From Lepidostoma basale (lineage: Eukaryota > Arthropoda > Insecta > Trichoptera > Lepidostomatidae): 64,000 bases of DNA. Below the pieces are notes generated by a model. The model searched no databases. It saw nothing but the letters and a program-made list of their open reading frames with translations, and had not been told where the DNA came from. The translations under genes were made by a program, and so were the position numbers. Below, in pieces: positions 23,262 through 34,000 of this stretch. The stretch lies in NCBI GenBank assembly GCA_022606425.2, contig JAHDVF020000875.1, positions 806,001 to 870,000 on the forward strand. Reading direction: 5' to 3'. Position 1 is the first letter of the stretch. Each line of letters opens with the position of its first letter.

Positions 23262-23477
23262 TTTGTTTTAGATTTATTTTGTGGACGTTGGCAATTGTAG
23301 TGTGCGCAGGAGATGCCTATTGGTGCCGATGAGGTTCGCAACCCATCACACCGCGTCTCTCGCGGGGCGAAAAGAGATGCGGCAAGGATGGAGTGCCGCA
23401 TCGGTTTTAAAGTGTGGCAGTCCATTTTTTCGCCCTACCCTTTCGGGGAGAAGGCGTGATGGTTAGTTAGTTAGTTA
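23262..23477 (+). repeat. RTE-tailed SINE
   Basis: Same head and tail as 20176-20385 with scattered substitutions. Begins TTGTTTTAGATTTATTTTGT and ends GGTTAGTTAGTTAGTTA. Confidence 0.68.
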
Positions 23478-23861
23478 AATATTTAACACAGAGTTGTCAT
23501 CATTGTTGTTGTAGTTCCAAATGAACTAGGAACTATTAAAGAAATCTATCATAAGTCAAGATATGTTCCGATGAACTTTTGTCTGATACCCTAAATGATG
23601 AACAATACCATTTTTATATTTGAATTAGTGAAATGAGATTAGATAAAACAAACTTCAGATAAACTGCAATCACATATGCTTGTACATATTATATTTATAT
23701 ACAATTGTATCTGCATATGTCTTACCTATCTCTGTGTGGAGATAGATTATCGATACATTAACCATCATTTTATTATATATTTTTTGCATTGGAATTTTTT
23801 ATGACCGATGTCCCATGATTAGTGATCCAAGACAAAGAAAAAAAAAGACTACAAAAACAAA

Positions 23862-24255
23862 CCATCAAGCCGTTTCTCCTAGGGGGTAGGCTGAGAGAAT
23901 GGACCGCCACACTACTCGATCCTGACACACCTCTCTAGATTCATCCACATTCATACGGCGAGTCATAAACACACATCAATTCTTTGGAATGCTAACATGG
24001 CCGACCTTTACACTTTGATTATGCTATGTTTTCCTTGGTCACCCATGACTCCATACTCCATTCACATCATTAAAATATATTTTCTTTACCATTCTTTCTT
24101 CATCCATGCATTGCATATGCCAAACCAATACAGTGATCCTTTCATAATTTTGTTCATAATACTTTCTTCCGCTCTATATTCTTTCCTTGTATTGAAATTC
24201 TTTGGTACATCATTTTACTACACATATTTTTCAGTGATATCATCATTAAAAAAAC
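23862..24255 (-). mobile_element. RTE-type LINE 3' fragment, (TTTG) tail type
   Basis: Plus strand starts CAAAAACAAACCATCAAGCC; the minus strand carries the RTE C-terminal region with many lesions. Confidence 0.65.
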
Positions 24256-24304
24256 AGTATGATTGAAATAATCAATTATTAATAGGCAGCCATGTTCGAA
24301 ATTG

Positions 24305-24370
24305 GAAAAATGGTGTGGTGATGCATTCTTTCTGCCTGCTCCTTTGGAGAAAGGGTGTGATGATTAACAT
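24305..24370 (+). mobile_element. RTE 3' scrap
   Basis: GCATTCTTTCTGCCTGCTCC and AAAGGGTGTGATGATTAAC match the RTE 3' end. Confidence 0.45.
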
Positions 24371-24694
24371 GTTAGTATATAAACATAACAAAACTGTTTG
24401 TGATGCATTGTGTTTGAACATAATTCATTTACAAACCTTTGAGATATTGAAACATTAATGTTTATAAAATATTCTAGTGTTAAAGATCACTCAAACGTTT
24501 ATAATAACATTATTTCATATTTAAAATACTTTAGGAATGCATGAGATTGGAGTTAATACTTTATAGGCTCATTTCATCCAATTATTGATATGTTCACATT
24601 GTCTTAAAAAGTGTTATGAATATAATTAAATTGCATCAAATAAATTTAAGATAAACTTAAGGCGTTAACACTGCGGAACTCCATATTTATATTG

Positions 24695-25025
24695 TTCTTC
24701 TTCTTCTTCCTTATTGTAGACCTATGTGGTCTGTTCTCCAGAGTGTTGCTCCTCCTGTGAGGTAGATTCCTAGCTGTCCTTCCAACTTTTAGAAGGTCTT
24801 CCACGAGGACGAGTCCCATTAGGTTGATTATGCAATGCAATATAGGGGAGTCTGGTGGTGTCCATTCTTTGAACATGACCGTACCAGTCCCTTTTTCGCT
24901 GTCTGCTCCATCTTATAATATCCTCAACCTCACATATCTTTCTTATTCTGGTGTTACTCACGTGATACTTCAGTGTCTTGCCTGCTATCGTCCTCAATTT
25001 CTTCATTTCGGAAGTCCTCAAAACT
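24695..25025 (-). mobile_element. LINE family C 3' fragment
   Basis: The minus strand reads MRTSEMKKLRTIAGKTLKYH, IRKICEVEDIIRWSRQRKRD, WYGHVQRMDTTRLPYI and RPRGRPSKSWKD, with one stop region before the (AAG)n tail. It is the best-preserved C-family end here. Confidence 0.7.
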
Positions 25026-25029
25026 TGTT

Positions 25030-25660
25030 TGGTTTTTATACGAGTATATTTATATTATGATTAATGTTAATAATAAGTTGATTTTGTGTTTGGATCCAGA
25101 AATCTACAAATGTGTGGTCTCCCTATTAATAGAGTATATAAAGTACTTATCACTAATAAAATAATTATTTGCTGCATTAATCACACAAGTGTCTTTGGTT
25201 TATCAGAATTAACCTGACCTTAAAATACTGTCATATAATCTTACGCTTTCATGTTTAACTCACACAATGTTATCACATTTTTTTCTAATTATTTGTAGTG
25301 CCAAATATTGTGAACTATTTTATTATGACAAACATTTTGAATTATCTATGTAGTTCCCAAGTCATCAAATTAAAGATTAAAATCTTTATTAGAGATTAAC
25401 AGTCGATAATGCTTACATATCATTGGTTGATATTCATCAAAATTATGAATTTAATTATTAAAGTCAAAGGTGCTTTTAAAACAATATTTAGCACCTAGTT
25501 TAAAATTTACCTTTAATTAAACTGTTGACAATATCAGCATTTCTGCTGAAACTAGTAGAGAAATATTCAACTGAAAGATCTAAAAAATTAGATTTTTTTA
25601 AGGTTAGATATAAAAAACCTTTGCTAGATATAATCTCATACAAAACAGTTTTATTTAGAA
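25030..25660. other. AT-rich DNA, no recognised feature
   Basis: No exon or RNA signal. Confidence 0.35.
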
Positions 25661-25667
25661 TTTTTTT

Positions 25668-25840
25668 TTAAAGGGATTAATTGTACCTCAATAGAGACGA
25701 AGATGTAAATTGTTTTTCTGGGAACAGAATGTGGTGGCCAAGGCGCTTACAGGATTTATGACCCATTGGTTGGATTGAGTGATCGCTTTATGTTTTAACA
25801 ACATTCCCCATTCTGCCCTTCTTATGACCATTTATTTTTT
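25668..25840 (+). repeat. R400 repeat, partial copy
   Basis: ATTGTACCTCAATAGAGACG through CATTCCCCATTCTGCCCTTC, colinear with the middle of 10430-10830. Confidence 0.6.
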
Positions 25841-25999
25841 CTATTTATATTATATATTCCGTTTTTTTTTCAAGTTTCAATCGTTGGGTATGGTTTGTAG
25901 AAAAATGCAACATTTTTTGCTGGTTCTTGAGATGCCACTTGGGCCCTTTAATGTAGTACAAGTAGTTTCCAGACACTTTCCACATTTTTGTATACAACA

Positions 26000-26352
26000 G
26001 GTTATTTGAACCTGGCGTCAGTCTCCGAGATAAAATCAGAAATGAGGAGATTAGACGCCGAACAAAAATAACTGACAATGGAACGACTAGCGAGACTGAA
26101 GTGGCAATGGGCGGGTCATGTGGCGAGACAGAGTGAGGATAGATGAACCCAAAAAAATAATAAGGTGGAGACCATGAGAGAATAGGAGAAGCGTTGGCAG
26201 GCCGCAAAAAAGGTGGGCCGACGACATTGCTGCCTTGGGGGGGAAAATGTGGCTGCGGCTGGCAGGAGATAGAGACGAGTGGAAGGGAAGGGAAGAGGCC
26301 TATGTCCAGCAGTGGACCGATAAAGGCTGACGAAGAAGAAGAAGAAGAATCA
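26000..26352 (+). mobile_element. LINE family D 3' fragment
   Basis: Frames read RRRTKITD, LKWQWAGHVARQSEDRW-like, RRSVGRPQKRWADDIAA and REEAYVQQWTDKG, with an (AAG)n tail. Frameshifts and stops separate the blocks. Confidence 0.65.
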
Positions 26353-26374
26353 CTCAATACAATTCTTTAGCTAC

Positions 26375-26465
26375 TGATTCTCATGTCATGTGATAGGTAG
26401 CTAGTCTATCGCCATTTTTATTGTCATGTGAATTCTACCAGACTAAAGGCAACTTGATTTTTATT
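26375..26465 (-). repeat. tRNA-derived SINE body, partial
   Basis: GTGATAGGTAGCTAGTCTAT, GCCATTTTTATTGTCATGTG and AATTCTACCAGA are the reverse complement of the body of the SINE at 15968-16215. Confidence 0.6.
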
Positions 26466-26604
26466 CACACTGATATATCGCCAGGAATCAAATCATAGCC
26501 ATTGTCACTCTGCCACGAAGGCTGTTTTGTATTGAATATATATATTTTTTCAAGAATAATTAATTGTACACCCTGCGTAATGTTTGTAAATTTATTAAAT
26601 ATAA

Positions 26605-27465
26605 TAATAAGACCTGAAAGGGTTGGATGTAGGTGCCAAAATGAGCGGAGTGTCAGTAAGCTGTCTCTTGTATGCGGATGACGCTGTCCTACTTGCAGAC
26701 AATGAACAGGAAAGTCCTGGTGACTAGTATGTATGAGGTAATCATTCAAAATGATCAGATGATGAATGTGAATAAGTCTAAGGTTCTATTTTCGAAAAAG
26801 ACGAAATCATGACAGTCTGCAACATTAGCGTGAATGGTGAAAATCTGGAGCAAGTAGATGAGTTTGTATATTTAGGTAGTATGTTTACAAAAGATGGGCG
26901 AGTGGAGAGAGATATTGAATGAAGGGTTGGGGCGGGCAACAAAGTGAATGGTGCACTATAAGTTGTCATCGCAAACCATCGCATATCCAAAAAAGGTAAA
27001 TTGGCAGTTTACAATGGTATTCTTGTACTAACTCATTTGTATGGAACCAAAGCAACTGGCAAAAGAAGGATGGAAGACTTAGACGAATGTGTGGAAAATC
27101 TGTGTATGATAGTGTTATATTTATAAGAAGTGAATGCGGTGCGAATGAAAGTATTATGAACAATATAATGAAAGAATCATTAAGATGGTTTGGACACACG
27201 GAAAAAATGAATGGTAAAATAAGTAAATGTTAACAATGTTAATCGAACTAGAAATAGAGGAAAACATGGCACAATCAAATAAATCAAATATTGAATGTCA
27301 AAAATTTGAGAAATCGAACATACATACATCGTATCATACACGTGCGCGCATGATACAATGTATGAATGTTGAGGAAGCGAGAGAAGTATGTCAGGAAAGA
27401 ATAGTGTGGTAGTCCATTTTTTCTTTCTACCTCTTAGTGGTTAGTTAGTTAGTTAGTTAAATAAA
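26605..27465 (+). mobile_element. RTE-type LINE fragment, (TTAG)n tail
   Basis: Reads [20 protein letters not shown] followed by the catalytic YADD box, then [11 protein letters not shown], a stop, and the [22 protein letters not shown] C-terminus, ending GTTAGTTAGTTAGTTA. It is close to the 35858-37461 copy but more decayed. Confidence 0.78.
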
Positions 27466-27467
27466 AA

Positions 27468-27911
27468 TAGAGACGAAGATGCAAATTGGAAACTGAACAT
27501 GGTTGATCAAGGTGTTTACAGGTCTTATGACCTGTCATTGGTTGGGTTAAGCGCACGCTTTATGTAATTACAACATTCCCCATTCCACATTTTCTTTACG
27601 ACCATGTATGACAAATTTTTGGAAGTTGTATATATGTTACAAATCTATGCCAGATTTCACATGTCAGTTTCAATGTGCCATCTATGAAGATTTTGATTAC
27701 AAATCTATGCCAGACATGTGAAATCTGGCATAGATTTGTAACATATATACAACTTCCAAAAATTTGTCATACATGGTCATAAAGAAAATGTGGAATGGGG
27801 AATGTTGTAATTACATAAAGCGTGCGCTTAACCCAACCAATGACAGGTCATAAGTCCTGTAAACACCTTGACCAACCATATTCAGTTTCCAGTTTGCATC
27901 TTCGTCTCTAT
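27468..27911. repeat. Long perfect-like inverted repeat (fold-back) made of R400 sequence
   Basis: Arms 27468-27665 and 27713-27911, each ~198 bp, are reverse complements with only a few differences, around a 47-bp spacer. Arm content is R400 (GTCATTGGTTGGGTTAAGCG, CATTCCCCATTCC). The left arm abuts the tail of an RTE copy. Confidence 0.8.
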
Positions 27912-28139
27912 TGAGATACAATTAAATCATGAATTGATAACCCACGGTGAAATCCAGTATTCGTATACAAGTATAAGTATACATTCACAAAAAAAAAAAT
28001 AATAATAGCTCTAAATTGAAAAAATAAAATTCATAAATAAATCAATGGAGTATGTTTCTAGATGTGTTTCATTTGAGATAATATTATATTTTGGTGACAT
28101 TCTTAGTATACTTTTCCAATTAATGAATATTCTGAATGC

Positions 28140-28270
28140 GCTCTTATCTCCGGAGAGTCTCGCCTGCTTGAGTGTGAACAATGGAGTATTCTGGCGGAGG
28201 CAGCGGGCTTATCTTATCTGGAGCGCGGGCCTACCTGCGACATGCGCTGCCAGGAGATGGCTTTATCATT
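28140..28270 (+). other. GC-rich island of unknown role upstream of the transporter
   Basis: A sharp GC rise (GGCGGAGGCAGCGGGC, GAGCGCGGGCC) with an ATG in a good context at 28179 that opens a short ORF. No splice sites or homology support a protein. It could be an untranslated exon or a promoter-proximal element. Confidence 0.2.
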
Positions 28271-28274
28271 GTTT

Positions 28275-29330
28275 ATATGATTCATTGGATATTTGCTTTT
28301 CATTTTTTACTTCACGCAGTCCAATTAACATTTTATTCCGTTTAATATTTCACGGTGATTATTTTATATTTACTTTACCAATTGTGCAGTTATTCTTCTG
28401 AATTGTGTCATCTTCATTTTATATATAGCCTGGTAGAAAATATTATTATCTTCTCAATAAATCAAGTTTGTTCTAAGTTATTTCACATTCTATATAATAC
28501 AATATATAATACTTGCCTTTTTATATGTTTATTTTTTAAATATATTCATTTTTTATAAATGTAATGTTTCAGTGATTTATGTTAAATAATAATACTTGCA
28601 TTTAATACGTGGCCCATCCGTATGGAAGAAAACATTTTTTTTACTGTGAAGTGTTTGGTGATTATGTGATTAAAATAAATGTTTAGTTTTTAAAAAATAA
28701 AATAGATACTGCATGCGTTTTGTCAAAAGTATATATGTTTAAACTACTTTAAAATATAGTAAATAAGTAACTTGTTGGTTAGAAATAGAGCAAATTAGTA
28801 TAACAAAAACTGACATTTATTTTTCAATAAATTCTTTTCATTTTATATCCGTAATACTGATATTTTTCTTAACCAGTTTCCATAAAAACGCTGTTAATAT
28901 CTGGTGTGTACATCTAGGTTACTAAAAGAACCAAGGCTGTAGTTTTTATATAGATAAATATTATTTCAATTGAATATTTAGGTTGAGAGTACTGTGTATG
29001 ATAAATACTTTGTTTAGATATATCATAAACAAATTTATTAATTTAATAACAAGTTACAGGCATATTGGAATGTGGCGATTATTGTTTATTAAAATTTAAA
29101 ACAATTGCATTAGTTCTAGTAATAATTAAATCAATATAATTTGTATTCGTAGAAAAATAGATGTATTGTTTTGAAAATAATGGCTTTTGTTATTATAAAT
29201 TTTTGTTTCTAATACATAATTATTATATTTTACATAATGGTGGTTGTAATGTAACATTAAATCTTTATAAGATTTGAAATTATTATAAACTAACAAATTA
29301 TTTTGAATTACAAATTTCCGAACTTATAAG
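28275..29330. other. AT-rich DNA, no recognised feature
   Basis: No coding, RNA or transposon signal supported. Confidence 0.35.
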
Positions 29331-29339
29331 AAAATGTGA

Positions 29340-29530
29340 TTTTGAATAAATATAGTATTTTTACAACGCTTTATTACACTTTTCACAGACATGTTTCGTT
29401 TATGACACAACCTTTTTCAATGTATAATACAAAAAATAAATATTTTGATATTTTGTACATTGAAAATGTTGTGTCATAACTGTTGTGCAGTTATATTAAT
29501 TTAAATATGAATCCACAACACAAGTGAAGG
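29340..29530. repeat. Fold-back repeat with GACATGTTTCG arm
   Basis: TATGACACAACCTTTTTCAATG and CATTGAAAATGTTGTGTCATA-type arms flank an AT-rich spacer; the 5' part resembles 8255-8345. Confidence 0.5.
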
Positions 29531-29974
29531 CGAATATAGAAGAAATTTCAATTCTTTCTTTGGCAATACTTATTATTTTATCTTTTATTGTATTCTTCCT
29601 TTCATATTCTATTTGTCCAGTTATAATATTATATTATTAGACATTTTTGTTAAATATTATAGTTTTTAGCGTTACATAATTGTACAATAAAAACTAATAT
29701 GAGAGTGAGAAAGTAACACAAGTTAAGATGTAATTGCCTATACATATTGTATTCCTCATACGCCACATAAACGCCATATACATATACCAGCTAATATATC
29801 TTCTTCTTCAGTTTCAATGCTCGGAATCGGTTGGCGGCAAAGCTTTGTATTTTTTAATATCCTCCACTCTCCTCAGTCTTCAGCAATCTCTATATCTCTG
29901 TACAGATGGTACAGTCCAATATTGTGCAGGGTATTTTTTTTCTGGAGAATGAATCTTCTGCTAATAGATAACAA

Positions 29975-30430
29975 ACTAACCATCACCATCTCTGAAGGGG
30001 TAGGCAGACAGAATGGACTGCCCACTTTTCTTCCAGACATTCTTCTTTGGCTTCCTCAACATTTACACATCATGTCATGCACGCACATCGATTTCTCCGA
30101 CTCCTTTCGTGGCCTACATTAAATATTTAATTTATTTGATCATGCCACACTTTCCTCGGTCTTCCCATATTTCTATTATAGTTCCATTTACATCATTAGC
30201 ATATACCTTTTTTACTATTCATTCATTCTTTCCATGTCAAAACTATTTTAATGTCCTTTCATTATTTTGTTCATAACACTTTCATTTGCACCGCATTTAC
30301 TAATTTTATTTTCATTCTACACTCTATCATACAAAGATTTTTACACATTTGTCTAAGAGATCTCATTTATACTGCATTTATTCTACTTTCATCCTTATTT
30401 TGCCAGTTCCATGCTACGCTAATAGATATA
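29975..30430 (-). mobile_element. RTE-type LINE 3' fragment
   Basis: Plus strand starts AACTAACCATCACCATCTCT; the minus strand matches the RTE C-terminal region back to the NWQ block, many lesions. It lies in the DNA just before the transporter. Confidence 0.7.
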
Positions 30431-30499
30431 TTTAATAATTTTTGATAGTGAATTAATTGGAAACTTTAAATATTAAACTACTAACTTTCATTTATGATA

Positions 30500-30768
30500 A
30501 AATATTTATTGCTGTAGAGATAAGGTCCCTAAGACGAATGTGTGGTAGAATGATATACGACAGAATCTCAAATGCTGATATAAGAAAGGAATGTAGAGCG
30601 AAAGAAGGTATTATGAACAATATTATGAAAGGATCGCTGCGATGGTTCGGACATATGGGACGCATGGATGGAGAAAGAATGGTTAAGAAAGTATACATTA
30701 ATGATGTCAATTCTCTCTGCCTACCTCTGCGAGGAAACGGCGTGATGGTTTGTTTGTTTGTTAAAATA
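30500..30768 (+). mobile_element. RTE-type LINE 3' fragment with (GTTT)n tail, next to coding exon 1
   Basis: Reads [40 protein letters not shown] and VYINDV, then an internal deletion to CTGCCTACCTCTGCG, ending GGTTTGTTTGTTTGTT at ~30762. Only ~40 bases separate its tail from the transporter ATG. Confidence 0.75.
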
Positions 30769-30804
30769 ATTATTTTGTTTAAGGTTGCCCAGTAGCAGAG
30801 CGCG

Positions 30805-31039
30805 ATGGGGGGAGTGTGGCATGTCCTGACACGGCGTAAAGTCCTGGATGAGTCGTCGGACATCCTGAAGCACAACCGGCTGTCTCGGCAGCTGGGTACG
30901 GGGGACCTGGTGGCGCTAGGTGTGGGCAGCACGCTGGGGCTGGGCGTGTACGTGCTGGCCGGACACGTTGCCAAGGAGGCGGCTGGTCCCTCTGTCGTGC
31001 TGTCCTTCCTCATCGCAGCCCTAGCCTCCCTCTTCGCAG
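30805..31039 (+). CDS. CAT transporter coding exon 1
   Basis: Codes residues 1-78 plus one base, starting with MGGVWHV and carrying helix 1 ([20 protein letters not shown]) and helix 2. Donor CAG|GTCAAC leaves phase 1. The 5' boundary of the exon is uncertain: several AG acceptors occur between 30782 and 30798, so a few non-coding bases precede the ATG. The exon is much richer in G+C than its surroundings. Confidence 0.92.
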
Positions 31040-34000
31040 GTCAACTACGTTATTCCTGTACTTATTTATGACAAATCTCCCAGGAAGAACCTGATTAGAC
31101 GCGAAACAAATCTTTAAATAGATTTATTTTTAAATAGTCCATTGTTTTAGCCGAAACATGATACCTTTTAAACTGTTAAATTAAATAACTTTCATCGTTT
31201 TTGACTCTATACCATGTGTAATTGTTCCTTCTAATTACTGTTTTATTATTTATTATTATATTTTTCACCTTTAATATTTTCTCCTATAAATAGTAACTAA
31301 GCGTTCTTTTAATTGAAATATTTAGGTACCTAACTCAACTCCAGCAAAACTTCAAAATTATATCAAAGAAATTATTCAAATCGACATAGGAACAAATACA
31401 CATAAAGGTTTCGAAAAATCACGATAATTTGACATCTGATATATTATTGTAACACCTGATGATGTCAACATAGGTTGACGAAACAGCTGTCACGTAAAAT
31501 AAAATAAATTGTGATACATAAAACAAAGTTATTTAATTTAACAGTTTAGATTTATTTTTAATAATTTAAAACACGAAAGTCTGCAACATGTGCGTGAATG
31601 ATGAAAATTTGAACAAGTGGGTGAATTTGTATATTTAGGAAGTATGTTTACATGACAAGTGTTGAACGATACTGAAATAAGCTTTGGGGCATGCGACAAA
31701 GTGAATGGTGCATTTTTTGTTTCTTGAACAATGATGGAAAACTCCATAAAATATGAATGAAAACATCTGTCTTCTAGGAGTTTTATTATATTTTAGTTGG
31801 AATAAGGGCGAAACATGTTATTCCATCTAAAATATAATAAAACTCCCCGAGGACAGACGTTTTCATTCATATTAATTAGTGAATGGTAAAGTTGTTAATG
31901 CCAACTAAAAAAATTAAGATGACAGTGCACAATGGTGTTCTTGTACGGACCCTTATGTACAAAAGTGAAATATGGAACTGGCAAAAGAAGGACGAAAGTA
32001 GAATAAATGCATTAGAAATAAGATCTCTTAGATTAATGTGTTTGTATATGATAGTGTCAAATGCAAATATAAGCAGTGAATGCAGTGCAAATGAAAGTCT
32101 TATTGACAAAATAATGAACACTTCGTTAAGATGGCTTGGACACATGGAAATAATTAATGTAGAAAAAATAGTCAATAAACGATGTAAATGTAACAAGAAA
32201 TAGAGGAAGCCTGAGGAAAACGTGACATGATCAAATTAATCTAATATAAAATGTCGGCAAAATGAAACATTGGAGAAATCGATGCGTGTGCACGATACAC
32301 AATGTTGAGGATGCGAAAGAAGTATGTCAGGAATGAAGAGTGTGGCGGTCCATTCTTGCTACCCACATCTGAGGAGAGATGATGTGACGGTTAGTGAGTT
32401 ATTTACAATTTTCCTTGCAAAAATATTACCAATGGATAATAGTTATATGTAACATGACACATAGTAATCATAAATGAACAATATAGATAAGTCTATTTGG
32501 TATTTATGGACATATTGTTTGTCATACCTTGGATAATCTGTTGATTTATCATTTCTCATAATGTGACCAAAGTATTCCAGTTTCCTGTGCTTTATGGTCA
32601 TGGTAATTTCTTATTGTTTCTTCATTCTCTGCACTACTTTCTCGTTCCTGGCTCTCTCTGTCTATGATATTTTTAACATTACATGATATATCCAGCTTTT
32701 TGGTCATAGCTTTTGTCAGGGTCAATGTTTCCATACCATAAAACAAGACGGGCAGCATGTAACATTGAATTATTATCATTCACAATTTGATGTTAGGTCT
32801 CGCATAGAACTCGCAACCGGTTTCATTTTGAAGAAGCTATTTCGGGCCATCTCTATTTTTGTTCTAATATTTTGACTGCGGTCCCATTCATTATTCAGCC
32901 AACAGCCTAGGTATTTCTATCAATTAACCTGCTCCAGCTTGTTATTTTTGATTTTTAGTGTTGATACTGGATTTACTCTCTTCATGTTGATGATCATAAT
33001 ATATTTAATATATCTGTCAACACAATGTGTTTAGCGAATCTGTGTATCTTATTTTAAATTTTTTAATGAATTCAATTTGAATTACAGGACTGTGCTACGC
33101 AGAGTTTGGGGCCAGAGTTCCTAGGGCTGGTTCTGCCTACGTCTACAGCTATGTGTGCGTGGGAGAGTTTATTGCATTTATCATCGGCTGGAATCTCATT
33201 CTAGAGTACATCATCGGTGAGTAGCGCAGCGTGCATGTGATGTCATTTTGATCGCATTTTATTATTGGCTTAACCCCCAAATCTTATCTCGCTGTTTGCA
33301 CACCATAAAGAAATGTATAAACAGCAAAAATGTATTAATTTGTGATACATGTTTATCTTCTTAGGAGAGTTTTTTTGAATTATTTACAGTTTTAAAAATA
33401 TTATATCAATGAATACAAATAAAAACTAGCGTCTTCTAGAAATTTTATTATATTTTATTGGAATGACATGTTTTGCCCTGCTAAGGCATTATCATATGTT
33501 TGCCTTGCTATGACATTTGATAATTGCCTTAGCAAGACCTAACATGTCATTCCGATAAAATAAAATGAAACTTGTATAAAATAAACATTTTCTATCATAA
33601 TAATTATATAATATGGAGTTTTAGATCATTGTTCAAGACACAATAAATAATATTATTTTAAATACGAAATAAGTATTGTTAGTAATAAATTTCACATGTT
33701 CAATTATTACTTTCATATATTACTTTTTACATCAAGCTTTATTACAAAACTCCAGAGCCCTTGAGGTAATTAATTCTTAAAAACGGTGCTTTATAAATCT
33801 GCCAAATTGTTATAATACTTAATTGTATTATATTAATATAGAATATGTATTTTTAGGTTCAGCTAGTGTCTCCCGAGGAATCAGCCTGTACCTGGACACC
33901 TTGTTGAATGACACCTTAAAGACTACGTTCCGGGATATTGCTCCCATCAATGTATTCTTCATGTCTGATTACTTTGATCTGCTCGCTTTTGGTGTCGCAT

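Noticed and set aside
25845..26357. Minus-strand ORF of 170 codons with poly-Ser start
   Set aside because: Antisense of a LINE family D fragment; the Ser run is the complement of its (AAG)n tail.
28045..28401. Plus-strand ORF of 118 codons
   Set aside because: No recognisable motif, no splice support, composition like random AT-rich DNA outside the GC-rich patch.
30492..31013. Minus-strand ORF of 173 codons
   Set aside because: Shadow of an RTE fragment plus transporter exon 1; no motifs on the minus strand.
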